Assembly: GCF_021191695.1 (NCBI RefSeq)
Contig: NZ_JAIWPT010000004.1
Span: forward strand, 1 to 64,000
DNA length: 64,000 bases
Direction: 5' to 3'
From: Proluteimonas luteida
GTDB lineage: Bacteria; Pseudomonadota; Gammaproteobacteria; Xanthomonadales; Xanthomonadaceae
The notes beneath the pieces are model-generated. The model was not told where the DNA came from. It made no database searches and saw only the letters and a program-made list of their open reading frames with translations. This document shows, piece by piece, positions 16,651 through 24,551 of the stretch (positions within the stretch are counted from its first letter, which is position 1; every line of letters starts with the position of its first letter). A program made the translations under genes and the position numbers.

Positions 16651-17574
16651 ATGACCCAGCCCGCACACGAGACCGCGCCCGTCGCGGCCGCCGCCCATGG
16701 CGCTTCGCCGCAGCAGCAGGAAATGCCGCTGGCGGTGGTGCACGGCCAGCCGGTGCTGCAGATTCCGCAGGACCTGTACATCCCGCCCGATGCGCTGGAA
16801 GTCATCCTCGAGGCGTTCGAAGGCCCGCTCGACCTGCTGCTGTACCTGATCCGCCGCCAGAACCTCGACATCCTCGACATCCCGGTCGCCGAGATCACCC
16901 AGCAGTACGTCGACTACATCGGCGTGATGCAGGAGCTGCGCTTCGAGCTGGCCGCCGAGTACCTGGTCATGGCCGCGATCCTGGCCGAGATCAAGTCGCG
17001 GATGCTGCTGCCGCGCCCGCCCGCCGAGGACAGCGACGAGCACGACCCGCGCGCGGACCTGGTCCGGCGGCTGCAGGAATACGAACGCTTCAAGCAGGCG
17101 GCCGAGGACCTGGACCGCCTGCCGCGCCAGGACCGCGACACCAGCCCGGCGTCGGCGCTGCTGCCCGAGCGCCCGGCCAACCGCGAGCCGCCGCCGGTGG
17201 AACTGCGCGAGATGCTGCTGGCGCTGCACGACGTGCTCAAGCGCGCCGAGCTGTTCACCGGCCATGCGATCCGCCGCGACGCGCTGAGCGTGCGCCAGCG
17301 CATGGGCGAGGTGCTGACCCGGCTGACCGGCGGCGCGTTCCACCGGTTCGAGTCGCTGTTCGACGCCAGCGAGGGCCGGCTCGGCGTGGTGGTGACGTTC
17401 CTGTCGATCCTGGAGCTGACCAAGGAACGGCTGCTCGACATCGTCCAGGAAGCGCCGCTGGCGCCGATCTACATCAAGTCGCTGGCCGGCGCGGAAGCCG
17501 ACGGCACCGCGCTGAAGTTCTCCAGCGAGTTCGACGACGACGTGCCGTCCGACCACGACGACACGACGTCCTGA
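16651..17574 (+). CDS. scpA: Segregation and condensation protein A (ScpA)
   Basis: Kleisin subunit of the SMC-ScpAB condensin that bridges SMC heads and organises the chromosome. The protein has 307 residues from ATG at 16651, where GGAGG lies 12-17 bases upstream; GTG at 16624 would add nine residues. The kleisin N-terminus is clear (FEGPLDLLLYLIRRQNLDILDIPVAEITQQYV), followed by LAAEYLVMAAILAEIKSRMLLP. The C-terminal winged helix reads VVTFLSILELTKERLLDIVQEAPLAPIYI. Members of this family usually have about 250-290 residues; the extra length is a 35-residue N-terminal Ala/Gln-rich leader and an acidic tail. scpB follows after 22 bases. Confidence 0.93.
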   Translation: MTQPAHETAPVAAAAHGASPQQQEMPLAVVHGQPVLQIPQDLYIPPDALEVILEAFEGPLDLLLYLIRRQNLDILDIPVAEITQQYVDYIGVMQELRFELAAEYLVMAAILAEIKSRMLLPRPPAEDSDEHDPRADLVRRLQEYERFKQAAEDLDRLPRQDRDTSPASALLPERPANREPPPVELREMLLALHDVLKRAELFTGHAIRRDALSVRQRMGEVLTRLTGGAFHRFESLFDASEGRLGVVVTFLSILELTKERLLDIVQEAPLAPIYIKSLAGAEADGTALKFSSEFDDDVPSDHDDTTS

Positions 17575-17596
17575 CCCCTACCGATCGAGTTCCGAG

Positions 17597-18610
17597 ATGG
17601 ACCAGTCCCTGATCAACCGCATCGTCGAGGCCGCGCTGCTGGCGGCCACGCAGCCGCTGACCAAGGCGCAGCTCGAGGCGCTGTTCACGCTCGACGAGCC
17701 GGCGCCCGAAGGCAGCATCGCGCAGGCGCTCGCCGACCTGCAGGCCGCCAGCGCCGACCGCGGCGTGGAACTGGTGGAGCTGGCCTCGGGCTGGCGCTTC
17801 CAGGTCAAGCACGAGGTGCACGGCTGGGTCGCCCGGCTGTGGACCGAACGCCAGACCAAGTACACCCGGGCGACGCTGGAGACGCTGGCGCTGATCGCCT
17901 ACCGCCAGCCGATCACCCGCGGCGAGATCGAGCAGGTCCGCGGCGTGGCCACCAACAGCAACATCATCAAGGCGCTGGAGGAGCGCGAGTGGATCCGCGT
18001 CGTCGGCCACCGCGACATGCCCGGGCGGCCGGAACTGCTGGGCACCACCAAGACCTTCCTCGACTATTTCGGCCTCAAGCGGCTCGACGAACTGCCGCCG
18101 CTGTCGGAGCTCAAGGATTTCGCCGAGCTCGACCCGCAGATGCGGTTCAACGACGAGGGCCCGCGTGGCGTCGGCGGCGTCGCCAGCGGGGACGCCGATG
18201 AAGCCACGGCCGATGCCGACGCGGCGGCCAACGACGACGGCGGCCCCGGTGGCGAAGACGGATCGTCCGACGAGGTACTGGACATCGCCATCGCGATCGA
18301 CGAATCGCTGGACATCGAGGTTGACCGCATCGACATGGAGTCCATCGCTGCCGAATCGGCCGATGCCGAACCCGCCGATGCCGGCGCAGAAGCCGGGACC
18401 CATAGCGATGCCGATGCCGCCCTCGGCACCGACGCCGCTTCCGGCGACCCGCCGGCGACGGCAACCCATCCGTCCGGCGACGAAGACACCGACGCCGGCA
18501 CCCCACCCGATGCCGCGGACGCCGATGCCGGCACCGCGCCATCCGACCCACACCCCGAACCACAAGACGCCCTCGCCGCCGACGGCGACAGCGACCGGAG
18601 CAATTCATGA
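17597..18610 (+). CDS. scpB: Segregation and condensation protein B (ScpB) with long acidic tail
   Basis: Dimeric winged-helix subunit that binds ScpA in the condensin complex. Residues 1-185 are the family body (LINRIVEAALLAATQPLTKAQL, SGWRFQVKHEVHGWVARLW, TLETLALIAYRQPITRGEIEQVRGV). Residues about 190-337 are a low-complexity tail of Asp, Glu, Ala, Gly and Pro that normal ScpB (about 190-200 residues) lacks. The tail is strongly acidic and probably disordered. The ATG at 17597 opens with the family N-terminus. The stop overlaps the rluB start as ATGA, so the two are coupled, and the very acidic tail is followed by a protein with a very basic tail. Confidence 0.93.
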   Translation: MDQSLINRIVEAALLAATQPLTKAQLEALFTLDEPAPEGSIAQALADLQAASADRGVELVELASGWRFQVKHEVHGWVARLWTERQTKYTRATLETLALIAYRQPITRGEIEQVRGVATNSNIIKALEEREWIRVVGHRDMPGRPELLGTTKTFLDYFGLKRLDELPPLSELKDFAELDPQMRFNDEGPRGVGGVASGDADEATADADAAANDDGGPGGEDGSSDEVLDIAIAIDESLDIEVDRIDMESIAAESADAEPADAGAEAGTHSDADAALGTDAASGDPPATATHPSGDEDTDAGTPPDAADADAGTAPSDPHPEPQDALAADGDSDRSNS

Positions 18611-20130
18611 CGCAACATCGCAACACCCCCGACAAACCCGCCCGCAGCCCGCTGTCGCTCAAGCGCGGCGAGGCACCCGCCGCCGATGCCGCGCCGCGCC
18701 TCGAGGAACGCCTGCACAAGGTGCTCGCCCAGGCCGGCCTGGGCTCGCGCCGCGCGCTGGAGCAGCGCATCGCCGACGGCCTGGTCAAGGTCAACGGCGA
18801 GGTCGCGCAGACCGGCATGAGCATCAAGGGCGGCGACCGCATCGAACTCGACGGCCGCAGCTTCGTCGCCAGCGCGCTGACCGAGCCGGCCCGCGTGCTG
18901 ATCTACAACAAGCCCGAGGGCGAGGTCACAACCCGCGAGGACCCCGAGGGACGGCCGACGATCTTCGACGCCCTGCCCGCGCTCAAGGGCGCGCGCTGGA
19001 TCGCGATCGGCCGCCTCGACATCAACACCACCGGCCTGCTGCTGCTGACCACCGACGGCGAGCTCGCCAACGCGATGATGCATCCCTCCCACGAGGTCGA
19101 GCGCGAATACGTGTGCCGCGTGCGCGCTCCCGAGGGCGAGGACACCGTGTCGGACAAGATCGTCGACCGCCTGCAGCGCGGCGTGTCGCTGGAGGACGGC
19201 CCTGCGAAGTTCGACGAGATCAAGCGCATCGGCGGCACCGATTCGCACGACTGGTTCCAGGTGCTGCTCAAGGAGGGCCGCAACCGCGAGGTGCGCCGGC
19301 TGTGGGAATCGCAGGGCTGCCAGGTCAGCCGCCTCAAGCGCATCCGCTACGGCAACGTGACCCTGCCGCAGCCGCTGCTGCGCGGCCAGTCGCAGGAGCT
19401 GCCCGACACCCAGGTCGAAGCGCTGCGCAAGGAACTCAAGCTCGAGGAAGGCCCGCCGCCGGCGCTGACGCTGCAGCCGGTGATCGGACAGCGCAAGGCC
19501 GCCAAGTCGACCGTGCACCTCGGGTCGGGCAAGGCCTACGTCAACGGCCACAACACCGCCGACGAAGGCCGCGAGCTGCGCCGCTTCGACCACGTGCGCG
19601 AGGACCGCGGCCGTGGCCGTGGCGCGCGCAAGCCGCACGGCGGGCTGACGGTCAGCGGCGACGCGGCCGCCAAGCAGTCGCAGAAGCCGTTCAAGCAGCG
19701 CAAGGACAAGGGCGCGCGCGCGCTGCCCGAGGGCAATCCGGCCGCGTTCCGCACCTGGTACGTGCCCGAGGGCGTGGAGACCGGCCCCAGCGGCCACCGC
19801 AACGCGGACGGGCGCGGCCCGAAGAAGCCCTACGGCGGCGCCGCGAAGAAGCGCGGACCGGGGGGTGGACAGGGCCAGGGCGCGCGCAGCGGCACCGGCG
19901 CGGCACGCCCGCGCGCGCCGTACGGCCACCCCGACAGCGCGCCGTCTTTCCCGTCCGATCATGCCAATCCCGGCAGCTTCAATCCCAACGCCGGCCCGCG
20001 TGGTCCGCGTCCGGGTGGCAACCGTGGTCCAAAGGGGCCGGGCGGGCGCGGACCGGGCGGCGGCAATCGCGGCCCAGGCGGTCGCCCGCCGGGTGGCGGC
20101 AACCGCGGTCCGCGCGGCGGCAACCGCTGA
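18607..20130 (+). CDS. rluB: 23S rRNA pseudouridine synthase RluB with long basic Gly-rich tail
   Basis: Converts a uridine of 23S rRNA helix 80 (U2605 in E. coli numbering) to pseudouridine. An S4 RNA-binding domain occupies residues 32-80 (ERLHKVLAQAGLGSRRALEQ). The catalytic motif GRLDINTTGLLLL puts the nucleophilic aspartate at 138. The catalytic domain ends near 280. Residues about 290-507 form a tail rich in Arg, Gly, Lys and Pro (for example GRGARKPHGG and GPGGRGPGGG), probably disordered and RNA-binding. Such extensions occur in proteobacterial RluB, but this one is long. The gene overlaps scpB by four bases and ends in a strong terminator. Confidence 0.93.
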   Translation: MTQHRNTPDKPARSPLSLKRGEAPAADAAPRLEERLHKVLAQAGLGSRRALEQRIADGLVKVNGEVAQTGMSIKGGDRIELDGRSFVASALTEPARVLIYNKPEGEVTTREDPEGRPTIFDALPALKGARWIAIGRLDINTTGLLLLTTDGELANAMMHPSHEVEREYVCRVRAPEGEDTVSDKIVDRLQRGVSLEDGPAKFDEIKRIGGTDSHDWFQVLLKEGRNREVRRLWESQGCQVSRLKRIRYGNVTLPQPLLRGQSQELPDTQVEALRKELKLEEGPPPALTLQPVIGQRKAAKSTVHLGSGKAYVNGHNTADEGRELRRFDHVREDRGRGRGARKPHGGLTVSGDAAAKQSQKPFKQRKDKGARALPEGNPAAFRTWYVPEGVETGPSGHRNADGRGPKKPYGGAAKKRGPGGGQGQGARSGTGAARPRAPYGHPDSAPSFPSDHANPGSFNPNAGPRGPRPGGNRGPKGPGGRGPGGGNRGPGGRPPGGGNRGPRGGNR

Positions 20131-20152
20131 GGAAACGCAATTGCTGAAATGC

Positions 20153-20182
20153 ACAAGGGCCCTTCGGGGCCCTTGTCGTTGT
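20153..20182 (+). terminator. Intrinsic terminator after rluB
   Basis: ACAAGGGCCC (20153-20162) and GGGCCCTTGT (20167-20176) form a perfect 10-bp stem closed by a UUCG tetraloop, followed by CGTTGTTG. It lies 22 bases after the rluB stop. The convergent desaturase gene ends 110 bases further on. Confidence 0.85.
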
Positions 20183-20291
20183 TGCGTCGTCCCGTCGTGC
20201 GGGTCTCGACCCGCCATCCATGGAAACGGGAGAGATCCTTGTGGCGGATCGAGATCCGCCCTACGCGCGGCTTCCCCGCCCCGCTGCCGAA

Positions 20292-21431
20292 TCAGGCTTC
20301 CTGCAACCTGCCCGGCTTGCGCGCGGCCACGCGACGCGGGCGGCTCGGGAAGGCGTGGCGCACGATCCGCCACATCACCTCGCCGAACTGCTTCGCCAGC
20401 GAACCGGTGTTGTACGGCTGGCCGTAGCGCGCGCAGATCTCTCGCACCTCGACCGCCATCGCCGCGTAGCGGTGCGCCGGCACGTCGGGGAAGAAGTGGT
20501 GCTCGATCTGGTGGCTGAGGTTGCCGGTCATCAGGTGCATCAGGCGGCCGCCGCGGATGTTCGACGAGCCGCGCAGCTGGCGCATGTACCAGTGGCCGCG
20601 CGATTCGTTGCGGATCGACTCCTTGGGGAAGGTCTCGGCATCGGCGGTGAAGTGGCCGCAGAAGATCACCACGTAGGTCCACACGTTGCGGATGCCGTTG
20701 GCCGCCAGGTTGCCCAGCAGCACCGGCAGGAAGAACGGCCCGGCCAGCGCCGGGAACACCAGGTAGTCCTTCAGCAGCTGGCGACCCATCTTGCGGCCGA
20801 CCGGGGCGAAATCGCGGCGCAGCTTGCCCCTGGGCATCTTGCCGGCGAACCAGCGGCCGAGCTTCAGTTCCTGGATCGCCACGCCCCACTGGAAGTACAG
20901 CGCGAACACCACGGCGATGAACGGCTGTAGCAGGTAGAACGGGCGCCAGCGCTGCTCGGGGAAGATCCGCAGCAGGCCGTAGCCGATGTCGTCGTCCATG
21001 CCGCGCACGTTGGTATAGGTGTGGTGGCGGAAGTTGTGCGAGTGGCGCCAGTTGTCGCCGGTGGCGACGATGTCCCATTCGTAGCGGTTGCTGTCCAGGT
21101 CCGGGTCGCCCATCCAGTCGTACTGGCCGTGCATGACGTTGTGGCCGACTTCCATGTTCTCCAGGATCTTGGCCGCGCCCAGCAGCAGCACGCCGAGGAT
21201 CCACGCCGGGATCAGCAGCCATGGCACGAACGCGCCGCCGATCGCGCCGACGAACAGCAGGCCGCGGCCGGCGACGGCCAGATAGCGCACGGCGCGGACC
21301 ACCTTGCGGATGTAGTCGGCATCGACCTTGCCCACCTGGGCCATGGTGCGCGTGTGCAGCGCGTCGAGCTCGGCGCCGAAGGCTTCGAGTTCCTGCGCGC
21401 CGAGACGGCGCGTGGTGGTTGCATTGGACAT
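20292..21431 (-). CDS. Acyl-CoA/phospholipid fatty-acid desaturase
   Basis: Membrane di-iron desaturase of 379 residues that inserts a cis double bond into acyl chains. The three histidine boxes are visible: HNVMH, HNFRHH and QIEHH. Hydrophobic pairs lie between them (LFVGAIGGAFVPWLLIPAW, LLQPFIAVVFALYFQWG). ATG at 21431 gives the family N-terminus; upstream extension is a shadow. It lies 14 bases after the ferredoxin-reductase gene, which should supply electrons, and the pair is divergent from a TetR repressor. The arrangement resembles the DesB/DesC/DesT system of Pseudomonas, in which a TetR protein senses acyl-CoA saturation. The double-bond position is probably delta-9 but is not shown by sequence. 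Confidence 0.92.
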   Translation of the reverse strand: MSNATTTRRLGAQELEAFGAELDALHTRTMAQVGKVDADYIRKVVRAVRYLAVAGRGLLFVGAIGGAFVPWLLIPAWILGVLLLGAAKILENMEVGHNVMHGQYDWMGDPDLDSNRYEWDIVATGDNWRHSHNFRHHTYTNVRGMDDDIGYGLLRIFPEQRWRPFYLLQPFIAVVFALYFQWGVAIQELKLGRWFAGKMPRGKLRRDFAPVGRKMGRQLLKDYLVFPALAGPFFLPVLLGNLAANGIRNVWTYVVIFCGHFTADAETFPKESIRNESRGHWYMRQLRGSSNIRGGRLMHLMTGNLSHQIEHHFFPDVPAHRYAAMAVEVREICARYGQPYNTGSLAKQFGEVMWRIVRHAFPSRPRRVAARKPGRLQEA

Positions 21432-21445
21432 GAGGGGTTCCGGAA

Positions 21446-22552
21446 TCAGAGATCGAGCACGAGATCGGACACGGCGCTGCTGATGCACAGCTTCAGTGCC
21501 GTCGACGGTTCGTCGTTGGCGCTGCCGGTGCGCAGGTCGCGCGAGGTGCCGGCGGCCTTGCCGCAGGCGCAGGTGTTGCAGATGCCCATGCGACAGCCGT
21601 GCCTGGGCTTGACGCCTTGCGCTTCCAGCGCTTCGAGCAGGGCGACGCCGCGCGGCAGCTGCAGCGCACGGCCGCTGCGAGCCAGCGTCACCGAAACGGT
21701 GCCGGTGTCGTGGGTGGATGGACGCGGTGGCGGCGTGAACGCCTCGGTACGCAGCAGCGGCACGCGGCCGTCGAGCAGCGCGGCCGCCGTTGCCGCGAAG
21801 CCGCCGGGGCCGCAGGCATACACCTGCCGGCCAGCGAGATCGGGGACCAGCGCATCGAGCAGCGCGGCGTCGATCCGGCCGCCCGCCTCGTCGGCCGCGA
21901 CAGGCGCCTCGCGCGTCAGCACGAAACGGACGTCGAACCCGGGATGGCGCGCGGCCAGCGCCCGCAGTTCGCCGGCGTAACACAGCTGCGCACGCGTACG
22001 CGCCCAGTAGACCAGCGTCACCGGCACCGGCATGCCCTGCCCGGCCAGCTGCCGCACCAGCGCCATCAGCGGCGTGATGCCGCTGCCGGCCGCGAGCAGC
22101 AGCCACGACCCGGTCGGCGCCTCGGGCAGGACCAGATCGCCGAAGCCGGCGCCGATGCCCAGCACGTCGCCGCGGCGCGCCGGATCGAGCAGGTGCCGGC
22201 TCATGCGGCCGCCATCGACGCCCTTGACCGTGATCGAGAGGCGCCCGTCGGCGCCGACCGGCGCATCGAGGCTGTAGCTGCGGGTGATGCGCACGCCGTC
22301 GATATCGGCGCTCAGGTTGACGTGCTGGCCCGGCAGCGCGCCGGCCCAGTGCCGGTTGGGCTTGAGCTGCAGGGTCACGGCATCGGCCGCGGCCTGCGCG
22401 TGGCCGGTGATGCGTGCCAGCGGCCGCTCCCAGCTCCAGGTCGGATGCAGCCGCTGCGCCCAGAAATCGAACACCGGCGGCGAGACGAACGGGCCTGCGA
22501 GCCGGCGGAGCCGGCCCCGGCGCTGCGGGACCACGGGTTGGAAGGTCGACAT
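21446..22552 (-). CDS. Ferredoxin-NADP reductase-type electron donor for the desaturase
   Basis: Flavin- and 2Fe-2S-containing oxidoreductase of 368 residues. An FAD domain comes first (RSYSLDAP is the RxYS flavin motif), then an NAD(P) domain (LLLAAGSGITPLMALVR, VYACGPGGF). A C-terminal plant-type ferredoxin domain has the cysteine pattern CRMGICNTCACG with a later Cys in LKLCIS. ATG at 22552 is 62 bases from the divergent TetR start. The protein passes electrons from NAD(P)H to the desaturase encoded 14 bases downstream. The shared promoter region carries palindromic AT-rich sites. Confidence 0.93.
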   Translation of the reverse strand: MSTFQPVVPQRRGRLRRLAGPFVSPPVFDFWAQRLHPTWSWERPLARITGHAQAAADAVTLQLKPNRHWAGALPGQHVNLSADIDGVRITRSYSLDAPVGADGRLSITVKGVDGGRMSRHLLDPARRGDVLGIGAGFGDLVLPEAPTGSWLLLAAGSGITPLMALVRQLAGQGMPVPVTLVYWARTRAQLCYAGELRALAARHPGFDVRFVLTREAPVAADEAGGRIDAALLDALVPDLAGRQVYACGPGGFAATAAALLDGRVPLLRTEAFTPPPRPSTHDTGTVSVTLARSGRALQLPRGVALLEALEAQGVKPRHGCRMGICNTCACGKAAGTSRDLRTGSANDEPSTALKLCISSAVSDLVLDL

Positions 22553-22560
22553 GCGGCCAC

Positions 22561-22598
22561 TGTACACGCATATGGACGACTGTGTATACACTTGTATA
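22561..22598. promoter_or_regulatory. Divergent promoter with TetR operator palindrome
   Basis: The 61-bp gap between the reductase start and the TetR gene is strikingly AT-rich. It holds the perfect palindrome GTGTATACAC (22582-22591), a second TGTATA at 22593-22598, and TGTACACGCATA at 22561-22572. These are the likely binding sites of the TetR protein for both promoters. The palindrome length fits TetR dimers, but the exact operator is inferred. Confidence 0.6.
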
Positions 22599-22613
22599 TT
22601 CACGACCCCTGCT

Positions 22614-23330
22614 ATGCTGGCCGCCGCCCCGCTTCCGGCCCTGCCCGTGACCGTCCGCACCGCCGCGCCCGACATCGACGAACCCGGCACGACCGCAGGC
22701 GACGACCAGAACGGCCGCAAGCCGGGCATCGTCCGCGAGGACCTGATCGCCGCCGCGCTGCGGCTGATCGGGCCGCACCGCAGCGTGTCGACGCTGAGCC
22801 TGCGCGAGGTCGCACGCGAGGCAGGCATCGCCCCCAACAGCTTCTATCGCCAGTTCCACGACATGGACGAACTGGCGGTCGCGCTGATCGACCTGGCCGG
22901 CGAATCGTTGCGCCGCATCGTCGGCGACGCGCGCAAGCGCGCGGTGTCCGGGCGCAGCATCGTCCGCGGCTCGCTCGAGACCTTCATGGAACGGCTGCGC
23001 GCCGACGACAAGCTGCTGCACGTGCTGCTGCGCGAGGGCACGGTCGGCTCGGACGCCTTCAAGCGCGCGGTCGACCGCCAGTTGCTGTTCTTCGAGGAGG
23101 AACTGCAGGCCGACCTCGTGCGCATCGCCGCCGCGCAGGGACTCGCCTTCCACCGGCCGGACCTGGTGGCCCGGGCGATCACCCGCCTGGTGTTCGCCAT
23201 CGGCGGCACCGCGCTGGACCTGCCGCCCGAGCGCGACGACGCGCTGATCGACGAACTGGCGCAGATGATCCGCATGCTGCTGCGCGGATCGCATGCGCTG
23301 AACCGCGACAACGCCGGCCGCGCGCCGTAG
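22614..23330 (+). CDS. TetR-family regulator of the desaturase operon (FabR/DesT-like)
   Basis: Predicted repressor of 238 residues. The helix-turn-helix is LSLREVAREAGIAPNSFYRQFHDMDELAVALID, with FYRQF typical of the FabR/DesT branch. The ligand domain is helical (VLLREGTVGSDAFKRAVDRQLLFFEEELQADL). ATG at 22614 is taken; GTG at 22647 in frame would remove 11 residues and is possible because the first 30 residues look disordered. A much longer upstream frame overlaps the divergent gene and is rejected. By analogy it would bind unsaturated or saturated acyl-CoA and set membrane fluidity through the desaturase and reductase genes. Confidence 0.9.
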   Translation: MLAAAPLPALPVTVRTAAPDIDEPGTTAGDDQNGRKPGIVREDLIAAALRLIGPHRSVSTLSLREVAREAGIAPNSFYRQFHDMDELAVALIDLAGESLRRIVGDARKRAVSGRSIVRGSLETFMERLRADDKLLHVLLREGTVGSDAFKRAVDRQLLFFEEELQADLVRIAAAQGLAFHRPDLVARAITRLVFAIGGTALDLPPERDDALIDELAQMIRMLLRGSHALNRDNAGRAP

Positions 23331-23393
23331 CCCCGGCACGGCATCGACCCGGGCGCCCCGGATGTGTCCGGCGGCGGCAGGCGCCGCGGCGCA

Positions 23394-24191
23394 CTACCGG
23401 ATCTCGAAGCGGTCCGCGTCCAGCATCGCCGGGAAGTGTTCGCGATGCGCCGCAAGCAGTTGCGCGCGCAGCGTGGTGGTCGCCACGACCTCGGCATCGG
23501 TGCATTCGCTGAGCGGCTGGCCGAGGAAGTCCAGCACCGCGCTGTCGCCCGCATACGCCAGTCCATTGCCGTCGCTGCCGACCCGGTTGACGCCGACGAC
23601 GTAGCACAGGTTCTCGATCGCGCGCGCGCGCAGCAGCGTCTTCCACGCGTAGGCGCGCGCGGCCGGCCAGTTGGCGACGAACAGCTGCAGGTCGAAATCC
23701 AGCCCGTCCGGCCGCTCCACATCGAAACGGTTGCGGCAGAACACCGGGAAGCGCAGGTCGTAGCAGACCTGCGGATTGATCCGCCAGCCCTTCCACTCGA
23801 CCGTCAACCGCTCGCGGCCGGCCGCATAGCGCCTGTGCTCGCCGGCGTAGCGGAACAGGTGGCGCTTGTCGTAGTACTGCAGCCCGCCGTCGGGCGTGGC
23901 CCACAGCATGCGGTTGAACACTCCGTCCGCGGTCCTGAGCTGGACGCTGCCGGTCACCGCCGCATCCAGCGCCGCGGCCTGCGCGCGGATCCACGCGACG
24001 GTCGGGCCGTCCATGTCCTCGGCCCGCTCGATCGCGTCGTTGCTGAAGCCGCTGGTGAAGGTCTCCGGCAGCACCACCAGGTCGGTGGTGCCGCGCAGCG
24101 GCGCGACCAGGCCAGCGTAGTAGTCGCGGTTGGCCTCGGGATCGTGCCAGCGGGTGGCGCCCTGGACGAGGGAGACGCGGAGATCCTGCAT
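23394..24191 (-). CDS. Omega-amidase-like carbon-nitrogen hydrolase (YafV/Nit2 type)
   Basis: Cytoplasmic nitrilase-superfamily enzyme of 265 residues, likely acting on omega-amides such as alpha-ketoglutaramate or alpha-ketosuccinamate. The triad is complete: Glu43 (LPETFTSGF), Lys109 (YYDKRHLF) and Cys143 (QVCYDLRFP). Branch-typical residues include YAWKTLLRARAIENL and VGVNRVGSDGNGL. ATG at 24191 begins the canonical MQDLRVSLVQ N-terminus; the frame open to 24383 is rejected. The enzyme usually works with a glutamine transaminase such as MtnE/YbdL, which is not encoded nearby. It converges on the TetR gene 63 bases away. Confidence 0.9.
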   Translation of the reverse strand: MQDLRVSLVQGATRWHDPEANRDYYAGLVAPLRGTTDLVVLPETFTSGFSNDAIERAEDMDGPTVAWIRAQAAALDAAVTGSVQLRTADGVFNRMLWATPDGGLQYYDKRHLFRYAGEHRRYAAGRERLTVEWKGWRINPQVCYDLRFPVFCRNRFDVERPDGLDFDLQLFVANWPAARAYAWKTLLRARAIENLCYVVGVNRVGSDGNGLAYAGDSAVLDFLGQPLSECTDAEVVATTTLRAQLLAAHREHFPAMLDADRFEIR

Positions 24192-24551
24192 GGAAGCTTC
24201 CTGGAAGACGAACGCCGCGACCCGCGCGGCCAGTACCGGATTCTCGACGGTGTCGGGCGCCGGCTCAACTCCGTGCGTGGAACGACGCCGGGCGCGGCGT
24301 AGGAACGACCCGTCCTGCGTGTCGTCCCGCGCAGCCGGGACCGGGATCTGCCCCTGCCTCGTGTTCTTTCGAGACGACAGCACCGCAGGCAGGTCCGGGG
24401 CTGCGTGGGACGGATCCCGATCCGCGACAGGCGTTTCCGGCGCACACTTGCGTGTGCCTGGCCCGCCCTGCGCCCGAAGGGGCGCCGGCAGTCATGCGGC
24501 CCGGCTGCCGTCTTCATGCCCCCGATACCGCCCGCGTCGCAGCCTCCCGCC
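24192..24551. other. Intergenic region before the cation transporter gene
   Basis: About 360 bp between the divergent amidase and cation-transporter genes. No gene, tRNA or repeat family member was recognised. Short frames here have no ribosome-binding site or family similarity. It should carry both promoters. Confidence 0.45.

Noticed and set aside
20292..23339. 1015-residue fusion-like frame covering desaturase and regulator
   Set aside because: Only the last 379 residues match a desaturase; the rest is an antisense shadow of the reductase and TetR genes.
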